DNA from: Balanoglossus misakiensis
Taxonomy: Eukaryota; Hemichordata
Direction of reading: 5' to 3'
Assembly (NCBI GenBank): GCA_040954595.2
Contig: CM082577.2
Span: 5,890,001 to 5,954,000, forward strand
DNA: 64,000 nucleotides
The translations under genes and the position numbers were made by a program. Under the pieces are notes generated by a model. That model did no database searches and had not been told where the DNA came from. It saw only the letters and a program-made list of their open reading frames with translations. Of this stretch, positions 12,601 through 25,700 are shown in pieces; positions within the stretch are counted from its first letter, which is position 1, and the number at the start of each line of letters is the position of its first letter.

Positions 12601-13986
12601 GGTTATTGTTGGTGTAGGACGACTCTGGAGCAATCTAGTAGTTTTTGGTTAGGTATGGGCTGGTCGGTTACATGAGCTATCTAACGAATTGGTTAAGTAA
12701 GTCTGACCGGGGTACTGCTCGCGATATTGTTGGTCGAAAAGGGCGTTTGCAATTGGCAGCGCGTTAGATCATGCACCCAATCAAACTAGATTTTACGAAG
12801 GAGACCGTAGACAAGCGAATTACAACATGCAAATGAAGCATTCTTAAGAGAGATAACCTAGCTGTTTACTTCAAGGATTCAATTAGATTCTGTCTCCGCA
12901 CTCAGCGATACGGCCACTCTCCGATAACATGGGGGAAATAAAACATGCGTGGCTGTAACACTGTACAGAATAGATTGCGTCTTTCTTGAGTGGGCCATCT
13001 TTATTAAAAGTTTTCTAATTGCATTTGTTATCTCTGCAGCGCCGAGTATCATGATAGCTCTGATATTACGTCGCGACACGAAGTACACGTAATACCGAAC
13101 GGGGTCTTTCGATTCGCTTAGAGACGAACGGATTTGGCAGTATACTTTGATGGATGAGACAGATTGCGTGTTTACTTTGACATTTTGTTTTTTTATTTGA
13201 TCGCGGCTCAGCACACCTACCCAAACAGCAAATAGGAGATACACATTTAAGGGGGGGGGGGGGCAAATTTCAATTCAAAATTTTTGCTATGATGGTTTGT
13301 TTGCATGCCGTTTTCACCCTTCAATATGATCACGTGCTTGCCATGGTTAGACCAGACGTGTGCGCATGAAAACTGGTGTATTAGCGTGAGATGTAAACGT
13401 TTGATGTACGACCTCGCGTCCTATGGACAAAATATTCTGCAGGGCTTGGCACCCCTACAGTAAAAGATGCTTTCTTTTTGAGGAATTTTTTTTGGGGAAA
13501 ACCACGAGCGACAGATGTGTGACAGTAATGGAGATACGCATCTGCGCTGAGATGGGACTCCAGGCATGCGTAGTGATAAGGCTCACAAAGGCTCAGGGTT
13601 TGACAGGTGACAGCAAATCAGTTTTACTTGATGAGTGTATATGGAAACACTGGCTTCAGAATAAATAGTGCAACTGCCGAGAGTTGATGCCATTGTTTGG
13701 TTAAATTGAGAGTGAATTTTAATTTCGATTTTTATCACCTGCGTATTTGAGAAGAGTGTCTTTGTAATAATTTTAAAACCGCTTGAAAAGGGACAGCGCA
13801 CATTAAATGCTGATTAATCACTCGTGCGACAAAAAGAAGGACGGAAAGACGGAAACAAGATAAAGGACATAAATTGTGTAATCTCTTTTTAGTCAAGGCA
13901 CGAATTGGAATCACGTGGGTGGAAACGTAACAACCGAATGAAATAATGATTTGGGATCGATAAGATTCGTCCTCGCGGCTGTTAGC

Positions 13987-14066
13987 TGTCTCTCTCTGTC
14001 TCTGTCTCTCTCTGTATCTCTATGTCTCTCTGTCTCTGTCTCTGTCTGTCTCTGTCTCTCTCTGTC

Positions 14067-14120
<54 letters not shown>
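13987..14120 (+). repeat. CT/CTGT compound microsatellite
   Basis: A (CTCTGT)/(CTGT) mixture that becomes pure (CT)n toward 14119. The S/L/V-rich and R/E-rich ORFs overlapping it on the two strands are artefacts of the repeat. Confidence 0.95.
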
Positions 14121-14122
<2 letters not shown>

Positions 14123-14206
14123 TAGCGGATACCTTTATAATTTGTTCGATGTAGAAATTGGTTTGCAGGAATGCATATAATTCGACCCCTATTCGTACAG
14201 CAGTAA

Positions 14207-14476
14207 CTACGTGCATGTGTTTCTTTCCAAGCTGTCCACATTAAGGGCGCCACCAGTGAGTATGTCCCCGTGGGTGGGCCAGCAGAAATACAGGTGGGGC
14301 GGCACACCACAGGTGACCTGGCCCACACAAACTGCGCTCACATTCCCGTGAGCACACAGCGCACCCAGCGGTAGAAATGGTCCAGGGACCATGGCACGGC
14401 AGGATAAAGTCTCCTTCACATACACACTCTGTACGGAAATGGCACACTCAGACACAAACACGGCGGAAGTAATCAA
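14207..14476 (-). CDS. Candidate GC-rich, Cys-rich exon (unrecognised)
   Basis: This minus-strand stretch is clearly more GC-rich than its surroundings. Two overlapping frames are open through it. The frame ending at a TAG at 14207 is rich in Cys and in G/C third positions (CRAMVPGPF, VCVGQVTCGVPPH, FCWPTHGDIL) and has a plausible acceptor, TTTCCGTACAG, just before SVYVKE. The second frame is also Cys-rich. I recognise no domain. It could be an exon of a secreted protein, a decayed transposon fragment or a GC-rich regulatory segment. No partner exon was found. Confidence 0.22.
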   Translation of the reverse strand: MITSAVFVSECAISVQSVYVKETLSCRAMVPGPFLPLGALCAHGNVSAVCVGQVTCGVPPHLYFCWPTHGDILTGGALNVDSLERNTCT

Positions 14477-15144
14477 TAAAATGGCGGATGCAAAAAAATC
14501 ATTACCGTGACCTTATCAGCCCGATAATTTATATTTTTGGCAAATGTCAACACGTTGTATAGGACTCATTTATGAGATATCGAACTTTTACCCGAAGGCG
14601 TGGATGTCGGTTTGAATTTACTGTATGAAATGTAATATCGATGTCTGCGATTACGTCAACTAATCTGTTGTGCTCCGGGTTACGTTCAAGTGCTTTTCCC
14701 TGTAACTAGTAAGTTGACAAGCAGTGCTGTTTTAAGTCGAAATCCTCCCAACGATGGTTAAAACAAACATTTTGTCTAATTTTTAGTGGCAGAATCGCCG
14801 AGAATCGCGCAAGATGTTAACTAGTATTTGGTCCTGTAACAGTTTGACGTTGGGGGAGGGAGCTTCATGTTATATATTTCACATCGTGTTTTAAAGATCT
14901 TCTCCTCGCGGTCAATCTTTCTAGATTTTGGTTTGAAATATCAATTTGTCCTGGAAAACAAGACGAATGACGTAGGGATACAGACTTGATTGACAGAGGT
15001 GTGTGTGCTCTAGATACACGGAAGATCTATATCATCATTGAATATCGATAAATCTCATCTGAAATTAAAACTCTTGCTGTAAATAGATTATCCAGTCCAA
15101 ACCAAAAAATGCACGCTTGTCTCTGCCCAGCTATACTTACACTG

Positions 15145-15229
15145 AATTTAGGAACAAATTCATCAACAGTACACAGTAGTGAGTTAATATTACTTTAATA
15201 GAATAGGTTTGTAAGTTTGTTCCTAAATT
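15145..15229. repeat. Inverted repeat pair, AATTTAGGAACAAA / TTTGTTCCTAAATT
   Basis: A perfect 14-bp inverted repeat at 15145-15158 and 15216-15229 encloses 57 bp. It could be the ends of a very small mobile element or a hairpin; no target duplication is evident. Confidence 0.5.
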
Positions 15230-15776
15230 TACCGTTTAGCATTTCAGACCTATTAGTGGAGAACTATTTGATTTCTGGGGTGGATGGAGGGTGGGTGTTT
15301 TTTTTTTGGGGGGGGGGGGTTGATGAAAGATGGTGCGGAAGGAAAAAAACATTTCTTCTGTAATGCCTTGAGGAGAAAGGTGGACTGGCAATCGATTTTT
15401 TTGCTGAAACATTGGCTGAAAAAAGTGCTGACATGGCCAAATCTTCACCCCCCCCCCGAAATCAAATGGTTCTACCCTAATAGGTCCCATATGAGGGAAA
15501 GGGCATGACTTCCATATACTCCACGGTCTTTTTTGTCAGTGTCACCACTGTGGGAGTAATTCTCGGTCGTCCATTAAATAAATATAAATAAGTAAATAAA
15601 TGGTATATCCCCGTCCTATCTCCCGTGGGAAAATCAATCAGACGAAATTGATGGTTGTAGATTAGTCCAAATCAAATTGATGCCACAGTCGGTTGCTATG
15701 GCGTTGATAACCTCAGGTGCGCCACCTCAGCTTGAACTTCTGTCCCCCTCGTTTGGATCTCGGGACGGCGGGCTGT

Positions 15777-15790
15777 GTCACCATGGAAAC
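15777..15790. promoter_or_regulatory. RFX X-box-like motif
   Basis: GTCACCATGGAAAC; its reverse complement GTTTCCATGGTGAC matches the X-box consensus GYTNYY-AT-RRNRAC bound by RFX factors. No adjacent gene is known, so function is unproven. Confidence 0.35.
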
Positions 15791-17290
15791 GGTGATTGAG
15801 ACATCATCCAAAGAGATGGAAACGGAGTAATTTTTAATCAATCCGACAGGGAAGATAAATGCGCGGATCTGATTCCAACGAGGAAAGCCGCGTTTCCTAG
15901 CGACCAGTCATTCTCCTCAGTTCCACGAGGGTAGATCTGTACCTTCATATTATTATTTTTCTTTTAATAATATGTAATCAAGGTCCCCTCTCTGCCGATG
16001 GCCCCAGACATAGTCTACTGAACTCTCTTTACCACTACTTTATATACGCCAAAGACGACGACATGAGCGAAGCTATCGACCCCCAAAGACGTTTCCAACG
16101 AGACTGGGATTCCAGGCGGACTTGCGTAACGATAACCTCTGTACGGGACATGTGAAGTGTCTTCACGCACGCTGCTGTCTGAGTATCTGAGTGCTCGTAT
16201 ATACAATTTGTCTCACCCGAGCGAGCCTTCAAGTGGCGTCAAAACCCAGACGGGAAGACCATTTGCGGGCGCGAGAGTTGCACGCGCTGTAGTGCAGTGA
16301 GAAGTACCACAGGGATAAAGCGGGAGTCCGTGTTCATTCTCAGGTAAAACCATCCTCGTCGTTCGTTTGTCTGCTTGTCTGTTCATACGTGACTGGTGTA
16401 GTCGGTAAGCTTATCGTAAATTATTTAGGAATAAGTAACGTCTTTCGAGGGAACTGTCCTCGTCTGTGTATATTGCATGACTGATATTCGAAGGCTTGTC
16501 TTTTGACCACTCAACATACTGTTTACAACAGAAAACCAATTTGGAGGTATGTCCTCCTCCTCCCTTCTATATGAACCAATTCGGATCAAACGTCGTCGTC
16601 TCATATTTTGGCCAAGATCCTTTCCGTCCACCGTTTTAAACGTAAAAAATCTAGATCAATTAATACAGTCACCTCCGATTTACATACGCCCATACATGTA
16701 TATGGCTGAAATGGCGAATTTGAGCGTTCTAAAGAACACATGGTGGCGCTCTTTTTTTCGCGTGTGCCACCCACTGAAAATCTGTGATTGGCTAGATCTC
16801 AATTTTCCATGGTAACTATAGCTAATTTTCCATAGGTGATCGTATACCCTTAAAAGCAATCCACGACGCGCTCCGAATTTTAAACGCGCCAAAACTGGGA
16901 TAACTTTTCATAATTCTGTCATGTAGGCCCACTCATAAATCATATCCACACATCCAAGGAACAGGGAAGGAACTAAAAACATGATTCCACCTGTTACATC
17001 TATTGAATAATCCGGACAGCAATCGAGGGATCCTATAACTTTGTTGACTGTTTTGTAGACTTTGCTCGAAAATTGTCAAGACAACTTGTGCATTTCTGGA
17101 GACAAAAATCAACACTGCCTGTGGGAATAATTACGCTTATCTGATGAATTTTTTCCGGGCAGAAAACCACAGTCGAGTGACAGTGCCTCTGTAATTACCA
17201 AGAGGCTGGTTTGTTTCCACAGGCAACATCAACTTGGGATCAGGTGGTTCTTCTTTGATAGGTCCGGGTGCCAATGCGCGCGCACAGCCA

Positions 17291-17448
17291 CCCTAAAATC
17301 AATCTGATTAAAATCAGACGTAGGGTACGGCGACGTCTTTTACTAACGTGGTGCGGTATTCTTATGCTGTCGCCTCACACCGCACCGCGTAAAAAGTAAA
17401 AGACGTCGCCGTACCCTACATCTGATTTTAATCAGATTGCCCTAAAAT
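17291..17448. mobile_element. 140-bp foldback MITE with 9-bp target duplication (Mutator-like)
   Basis: The element spans 17300-17439. Its 45-bp terminal inverted repeats (17300-17344 and 17395-17439) match at 44 of 45 positions and begin CAATCTGATTAAAATCAGA. A further inner pair, GGTGCGGT/ACCGCACC (17350-17357, 17379-17386), makes nearly the whole element one hairpin. It is flanked by perfect direct repeats CCCTAAAAT at 17291-17299 and 17440-17448. A 9-bp duplication is typical of Mutator-like (MULE) transposons, so this is probably a non-autonomous MULE-type element. It has no coding capacity. Confidence 0.9.
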
Positions 17449-17969
17449 GCCATCAGATCTACGCGACAGGTTTTCTGTTGAACAAAAAGTAATGTTTGCT
17501 CATCATGACTAAAAGCAGAAGAAAGTCGCCTTGATGATAGCTTTTAGATGAAAATAAGTTTATTACGTTCCTTTTTACATGTAATCGACTTGAAATGATT
17601 GTGTTTCTTGCTTCGGGGTCTGTTTGTATATACCTGGCGCCAAACAGAGGAAACCGAACAGGCACTAAAGCCGAGACCTACACACGGGATTTGGTTGTGA
17701 AATATTGACTGTAAGACAATCCTCGCTATATATTAGATATTCAATTTTAATAGTTTCTCATATTTCAACGTCAAATTCACATGTAGTGTAGCATATGGCC
17801 TTCCGTGGGAACAGTAGCCTTTTCTCAATAACGCAATACTTGACTTCGGCTGACTGCAAATCTACTTCGCATTTCGGTCATCTCTCATCACAATCTATTT
17901 TTTCTTCCAAAATATCGATTTTCTATCGATTTTGGGTCAATGAACACCTGTCAGCTGTAAACAAGAGAT
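17449..17969. other. Spacer between foldback element and satellite
   Basis: No gene or repeat recognised. The sequence is AT-rich and unremarkable up to the first degenerate satellite monomers. Confidence 0.5.
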
Positions 17970-18335
17970 TGGAGATTTTGTCAGTTTGGACGTTTTTCAT
18001 GGGTTATAGCTCATGAAAATGTCAAAACAAATGACAAATTTCCGACTTTGCGAATTTTGGTGATTTTGTCATTTTGCGGCGTTTTTCATGGGTTATAGCT
18101 CATGAAAATTGTCAAAAAATGACAAAGTCTTGACGGTGCGAATTTTGGAGATTTTGTCAATTTGGACGTTTTTCATGAGTTATAGCACATGAAAATGTCA
18201 AAAGATGACAAATTTCAGACTTTGCAAATTTTGGTGATTTTGTCAATTTGGACGTTTTTCATGGGTTATAGCTCATGAAAATTGTCCAAAAATGACAAAA
18301 TCTTGACTTTGCGAATTTTGGTGAGTTTGTCATTT
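17970..18335 (+). repeat. Diverged left-edge satellite monomers (type C)
   Basis: About four monomers keep the TCATGGGTTATAGCTCATGAAAA core but differ over most of the rest (CTTGACGGTGCGAATTTTGG, GTCAATTTGGACG). The first is the most degenerate. This is the expected pattern for array edges that escape homogenisation. Confidence 0.85.
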
Positions 18336-18600
18336 TGGGGCGTTTTTTATGGGTGATAGCTCATGAAAATCATCAAAAAATGACAATTTTTCGACTTTGC
18401 GAAATCTCAAAATTTCGTCGATTTTTGAAAAAATCATGGGTTATAGCTCATGAAAATCATCAAAAAATGACAATTTTTAGACTTTGCGAAATCTCAAAAT
18501 TTCGTCGATTTTTGAAAAAATCATGGGTTATAGCTCATGAAAATCATCAAAAAATGACAATTTTTAGACTTTGCGAAATCTCAAAATTTCGTCGATTTTT

Positions 18601-21474
18601 TAAAAAAAATCATGGGTTATAGCTCATGAAAATCATCAAAAAATGAAAATATTTCGACTTTGCGAAATCTCAAAATTTCGTCGATTTTTGAAAAAATCAT
18701 GGGTTATAGCTCATGAAAATCATCAAAAAATGACAATTTTTCGACTTTGCGAAATCTCAAAATTTCGTCGATTTTTGAAAAAATCACGGGTTATAGCTCA
18801 TGAAAATCATCAAAAAATGACAATTTTTCGACTTTGCGAAATCTCAAAATTTCGTCGATTTTTGAAAAAATCATGGGTTATAGCTCATGAAAATCATCAA
18901 AAAATGACAATTTTTCGACTTTGCGAAATCTCAAAATTTCGTCGATTTTTGAAAAAATCACGGGTTATAGCTCATGAAAATCATCAAAAAATGACAATTT
19001 TTCGACTTTGCGAAATCTCAAAATTTCGTCGATTTTTGAAAAAATCATGGGTTATAGCTCATGAAAATCATCAAAAAATGACAATTTTTCGACTTTGCGA
19101 AATCTCAAAATTTCGTCGATTTTTAAAAAAATCATGGGTTATAGCTCATGAAAATCATCAAAAAATGACAATTTTTCGACTTTGCGAAATCTCAAAATTT
19201 CGTCGATTTTTGAAAAAATCATGGGTTATAGCTCATGAAAATCATCAAAAAATGACAATTTTTCGACTTTGCGAAATCTCAAAATTTCGTCGATTTTTGA
19301 AAAAATCATGGGTTATAGCTCATGAAAATCATCAAAAAATGACAATTTTTCGACTTTGCGAAATCTCAAAATTTCGTCGATTTTTGAAAAAATCATGGGT
19401 TATAGCTCATGAAAATCATCAAAAACTGACAATTTTTCGACTTTGCGAAATCTCAAAATTTCGTCGATTTTTGAAAAAATCATGGGTTATAGCTCATGAA
19501 AATCATCAAAAAATGACAATTTTTCGACTTTGCGAAATCTCAAAATTTCGTCGATTTTTGAAAAAATCATGGGTTATAGCTCATGATAATCATCAAAAAA
19601 TGACAATTTTTCGACTTTGCGAAATCTCAAAATTTCGTCGATTTTTGAAAAAATCATGGGTTATAGCTCATGAAAATCATAAAAAACTGACAATTTTTCG
19701 ACTTTGCGAAATCTCAAAATTTCGTCGATTTTTGAAAAGCTCATGAAAATCATCAAAAACTGACAATTTTTCGACTTTGCGAAATCTCAAAATTTCGTCG
19801 ATTTTTGAAAAAATCATGGGTTATAGCTCATGAAAATCATCAAAAAATGACAATTTTTAGACTTTGCGAAATCTCAAAATTTCGTCGATTTTTGAAAAAA
19901 TCATGGGTTATAGCTCATGAAAATCATCAAAAAATGACAATTTTTAGACTTTGCGAAATCTCAAAATTTCGTCGATTTTTTAAAAAAAATCATGGGTTAT
20001 AGCTCATGAAAATCATCAAAAAATGAAAATATTTCGACTTTGCGAAATCTCAAAATTTCGTCGATTTTTGAAAAAATCATGGGTTATAGCTCATGAAAAT
20101 CATCAAAAAATGACAATTTTTCGACTTTGCGAAATCTCAAAATTTCGTCGATTTTTGAAAAAATCACGGGTTATAGCTCATGAAAATCATCAAAAAATGA
20201 CAATTTTTCGACTTTGCGAAATCTCAAAATTTCGTCGATTTTTGAAAAAATCATGGGTTATAGCTCATGAAAATCATCAAAAAATGACAATTTTTAGACT
20301 TTGCGAAATCTCAAAATTTCGTCGATTTTTGAAAAAATCATGGGTTATAGCTCATGAAAATCATCAAAAAATGACAATTTTAAGACTTTGCGAAATCTCA
20401 AAATTTCGTCGATTTTTGAAAAAATCATGGGTTATAGCTCATGAAAATCATCAAAAAATGACAATTTTTCGACTTTGCGAAATCTCAAAATTTCGTCGAT
20501 TTTTGAAAAAATCACGGGTTATAGCTCATGAAAATCATCAAAAAATGACAATTTTTCGACTTTGCGAAATCTCAAAATTTCGTCGATTTTTGAAAAAATC
20601 ATGGGTTATAGCTCATGAAAATCATCAAAAAATGACAATTTTTCGACTTTGCGAAATCTCAAAATTTCGTCGATTTTTGAAAAAATCACGGGTTATAGCT
20701 CATGAAAATCATCAAAAAATGACAATTTTTCGACTTTGCGAAATCTCAAAATTTCGTCGATTTTTGAAAAAATCATGGGTTATAGCTCATGAAAATCATC
20801 AAAAAATGACAATTTTTCGACTTTGCGAAATCTCAAAATTTCGTCGATTTTTAAAAAAATCATGGGTTATAGCTCATGAAAATCATCAAAAAATGACAAT
20901 TTTTCGACTTTGCGAAATCTCAAAATTTCGTCGATTTTTGAAAAAATCATGGGTTATAGCTCATGAAAATCATCAAAAAATGACAATTTTTCGACTTTGC
21001 GAAATCTCAAAATTTCGTCGATTTTTGAAAAAATCATGGGTTATAGCTCATGAAAATCATCAAAAAATGACAATTTTTCGACTTTGCGAAATCTCAAAAT
21101 TTCGTCGATTTTTGAAAAAATCATGGGTTATAGCTCATGAAAATCATCAAAAACTGACAATTTTTCGACTTTGCGAAATCTCAAAATTTCGTCGATTTTT
21201 GAAAAAATCATGGGTTATAGCTCATGAAAATCATCAAAAAATGACAATTTTTCGACTTTGCGAAATCTCAAAATTTCGTCGATTTTTGAAAAAATCATGG
21301 GTTATAGCTCATGATAATCATCAAAAAATGACAATTTTTCGACTTTGCGAAATCTCAAAATTTCGTCGATTTTTGAAAAAATCATGGGTTATAGCTCATG
21401 AAAATCATAAAAAACTGACAATTTTTCGACTTTGCGAAATCTCAAAATTTCGTCGATTTTTGAAAAGCTCATGA
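18601..21474 (+). repeat. Higher-order duplication inside the satellite (1,380-bp shift)
   Basis: The rare variant ATGAAAATATTTCG recurs at 18643 and 20023, exactly 1,380 bp apart, in otherwise identical context. A truncated monomer junction TTTTTGAAAAGCTCATG occurs at about 19730 and 21458, 1,728 bp apart. The difference is 348 bp, or four 87-bp units. So a block of about 15 monomers plus one 73-bp truncated monomer was duplicated, and one copy gained or lost exactly four monomers. Confidence 0.85.
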
Positions 21475-22754
21475 AAATCATCAAAAACTGACAATTTTTC
21501 GACTTTGCGAAATCTCAAAATTTCGTCGATTTTTGAAAAAATCATGGGTTATAGCTCATGAAAATCATCAAAAAATGACAATTTTTCGACTTTGCGAAAT
21601 CTCAAAATTTCGTCGGTTTTTGAAAAAATCATGGGTTATAGCTCATGAAAATCATCAAAAAATGACAATTTTTCGACTTTGCGAAATCTCAAAATTTCTT
21701 CATTTTTTTGTAAAAACCATGGGTTATAGCTCATGAAAATCATCCAGGAATGACAATTTTTCGACTTTTTTGAAAAAATCATGGGTTATAGCTCATGAAA
21801 ATCATCCAGAAATGACAATTTTTCGACTTTGCGAAATCTCAAAATTTCTTCATTTTTTTGAAAAAACCATGGGTTATAGCTCATGAAAATCATCAAAAAA
21901 TGACAATTTTTCAACTTTGCGAAATCTCAAAATTTCGTCGATTTTTGAAAAAATCATGGGTTATAGCTCATGAAAATCATCAAAAAATGACAATTTTTCA
22001 ACTTTGCGAAATCTCAAAATTTCGTCGATTTTTGAAAAAATCATTGGTTATAGCTCATGAAAATCATCAAAAAATGACAATTTTTAGACTTTGCGAAATC
22101 TCAAAATTTCGTCGATTTTTGAAAAAATCATGGGTTATAGCTCATGAAAATCATCAAAAAATGACAATATTTCGACTTTGCGAAATCTCAAAATTTCGTC
22201 GATTTTTGAAAAAATCATGGGTTATAGCTCATGAAAATCATCAAAAAATGACAATTTTTCGACTTTGCGAAATCTCAAAATTTCGTCGATTTTTGAAAAA
22301 ATCATGGGTTATAGCTCATGAAAATCATCAAAAAATGACAATTTTTCGACTTTGCGAAATCTCAAAATTTCGTCGGTTTTTGAAAAAATCATGGGTTATA
22401 GCTCATGAAAATCATCAAAAAATGACAATTTTTCGACTTTGCGAAATCTCAAAATTTCGTCGATTTTTGAAAAAATCATGGGTTATAGCTCATGAAAATC
22501 ATCAAAAAATGACAATTTTTAGACTTTGCGAAATCTCAAAATTTCGTCGATTTTTGAAAAAATCATGGGTTATAGCTCATGAAAATCATCAAAAAATGAC
22601 AATTTTTCGACTTTGCGAAATCTCAAAATTTCGTCGATTTTTGAAAAAATCATGGGTTATAGCTCATGAAAATCATCAAAAAATGACAATTTTTCGACTT
22701 TGCGAAATCTCAAAATTTCGTCGGTTTTTGAAAAAATCATGGGTTATAGCTCAT

Positions 22755-25700
22755 GAACATCATCCAGAAATGACAATTTTTCGACTTTGCGAAATCTCAA
22801 AATTTCTTCATTTTTTTGTAAAAACCATGGGTTATAGCTCATGAAAATCATCCAGAAATGACAATTTTTCGACTTTGCGAAATCTCAAAATTTCTTCATT
22901 TTTTTGAAAAAATCATGGGTTATAGCTCATGAAAATCATCCAGAAATGACAATTTTTCGACTTTGCGAAATATCAAAATTTCTTCATTTTTTTGAAAAAA
23001 CCATGGGTTATAGCTCATGAAAATCATCCAGAAATGACAATTTTTCGACTTTGCGAAATATCAAAATTTCTTCATTTTTTTGAAAAAACCATGGGTTATA
23101 GCTCATGAAAATCATCCAGAAATGACAATTTTTCGACTTTGCGAAATATCAAAATTTCTTCATTTTTTTGAAAAAACCATGGGTTATAGCTCATGAAAAT
23201 CATCCAGAAATGACAATTTTTCGACTTTGCGAAATATCAAAATTTCTTCATTTTTTTGAAAAAACCATGGGTTATAGCTCATGAAAATCATCCAGAAATG
23301 ACAATTTTTCGACTTTGCGAAATTTCAAAATTTCTTCATTTTTTTGAAAAAACCATGGGTTATAGCTCATGAAAATCATCCACAAATGACAATTTTTCGA
23401 CTTTGCGAAATATCAAAATTTCTTCATTTTTTTTGAAAAAACCATGGGTTATAGCTCATGAAAATCATCCACAAATGACAATTTTTCGACTTTGCGAAAT
23501 CTCAAAATTTCGTCGATTTTTGAAAAAATCATGGGTTATAGCTCATGAAAATCATCAAAAAATGACAATTTTTCGACTTTGCGAAATTTCAAAATATCTT
23601 CATTTTTTTGAAAAAACCATGGGTTATAGCTCATGAAAATCATCCAGAAATGACAATTTTTCGACTTTGCGAAATATCAAAATTTCTTCATTTTTTTGAA
23701 AAAATCATGGGTTATAGCTCATGAAAATCATCAAAAAATGACAATTTTTCGACTTTGCGAAATCTTAAAATTTCGTCGATTTTTGAAAAAAATCATGGGT
23801 TATAGCTCATGAAAATCATCAAAAAATGACAATTTTTCGACTTTGCGAAATCTCAAAATTTCGTCGATTTTTGAAAAAATCATGGGTTATAGCTCATGAA
23901 AATCATCAAAAACTGACAATTTTTCGACTTTGCGAAATCTCAAAATTTCGTCGATTTTTGAAAAAATCATGGGTTATAGCTCATGAAAATCATCAAAAAC
24001 TGACAATTTTTCAACTTTGCAAAATCTCAAAATTTCGTCGATTTTTGAAAAAATCATTGGTTATAGCTCATGAAAATCATCAAAAAATGACAATTTTTAG
24101 ACTTTGCGAAATCTGAAAATTTCGTCGATTTTTGAAAAAATCATGGGTTATAGCTCATGAAAATCATCCACAAATGACAATTTTTCGACTTTGCGAAATC
24201 TCAAAATTTCGTCGATTTTTAAAAAAATCATGGGTTATAGCTCATGAAAATCATCAAAAACTGACAATTTTTCGACTTTGCGAAATCTCAAAATTTCGTC
24301 GATTTTTGAAAAAATCATGGGTTATAGCTCATGAAAATCATCAAAAACTGACAATTTTTCGACTTTGCGAAATCTCAAAATTTCGTCGATTTTTTAAAAA
24401 ATCATGGGTTATAGCTCATGAAAATCATCAAAAAATGACAATTTTTCGACTTTGCGAAATATCAAAATTTCGTCGATTTTTGAAAAAATCATGGGTTATA
24501 GCTCATGAACATCATCCAGAAATGACAATTTTTCGACTTTGCGAAATCTCAAAATTTCTTCATTTTTTTGTAAAAACCATGGGTTATAGCTCATGAAAAT
24601 CATCCAGAAATGACAATTTTTCGACTTTGCGAAATCTCAAAATTTCGTCGATTTTTGAAAAAATCATGGGTTATAGCTCATGAAAATCATCAAAAAATGA
24701 CAATTTTTCGACTTTGCGAAATCTCAAAATTTCTTCATTTTTTTGAAAAAACCATGGGTTATAGCTCATGAAAATCATCCAGAAATGACAATTTTTCGAC
24801 TTTGCGAAATATCAAAATTTCTTCATTTTTAGAAAAAACCATGGGTTATAGCTCATGAAAATCATCCAGAAATGACAATTTTTCGACTTTGCGAAATATC
24901 AAAATTTCTTCATTTTTTTGAAAAAACCATGGGTTATAGCTCATGAAAATCATCCAGAAATGACAATTTTTCGACTTTGCGAAATCTCAAAATTTCGTCA
25001 ATTTTTGAAAAAATCATGGGTTATAGCTCATGAAAATCATCCAGAAATGACAATTTTTCGACTTTGCGAAATCTCAAAATTTCGTCGATTTTTGAAAAAA
25101 TCATGGGTTATAGCTCATGAAAATCATCAAAAAATGACAATTTTTCGACTGTGCGAAATCTCAAAATTTCGTCGATTTTTGAAAAAATCATGGGTTATAG
25201 CTCATGAAAATCATCCAGAAATGACAATTTTTCGACTTTGCCAAATCTCAAAATTTCGTCGATTTTTGAAAAAAATCATGGGTTATAGCTCATGAAAATC
25301 ATCCAGAAATGACAATTTTTCGACTTTGCGAAATCTCAAAATTTCGTCGATTTTTGAAAAAATCATGGGTTATAGCTCATGAAAATCATCAAAAAATGAC
25401 AATTTTTCGACTTTGCGAAATCTCAAAATTTCGTCGATTTTTGAAAAAATCATGGGTTATAGCTCATGAAAATCATCCAGAAAAGACAATTTTTCGACTT
25501 TGCGAAATCACAAAATTTCGTCGATTTTTGAAAAAATCATGGGTTATAGCTCATGAAAATCATCAAAAAATGACAATTTTTCGACTTTGCGAAATCTCAA
25601 AATTTCGTCGATTTTTGAAAAAATCATGGGTTATAGCTCATGAAAATCATCAAAAAATGACAATTTTTCAACTTTGCGAAATCTCAAAATTTCGTCGATT

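Larger units (their letters stand above)
8891..13986. other. Non-coding region with poly-G tracts and TTGG-type simple sequence
   Basis: No gene recognised. The longest frames (for example 145 codons, minus, 11143-11580) have no domain, no splice sites and random-looking composition. Long G runs occur at 9680-9698 (19 G), 11737-11747 and 13251-13263, and a C-rich tract lies near 10426-10442. About 12495-12600 is imperfect (TTGG/TTGA)n. Confidence 0.5.
14480..17299. other. Non-coding region with inverted repeat and X-box-like site
   Basis: No gene recognised. It contains a 14-bp inverted repeat pair (15145-15229), T then G homopolymers around 15298-15319, and an RFX-type motif at 15777-15790. 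ORFs at 15236-15508 on both strands overlap the homopolymers and are not credible. Confidence 0.5.

Noticed and set aside
13911-14328. Arg/Glu-rich minus ORFs
   Set aside because: Translation of the CT/CTGT microsatellite at 13987-14120.
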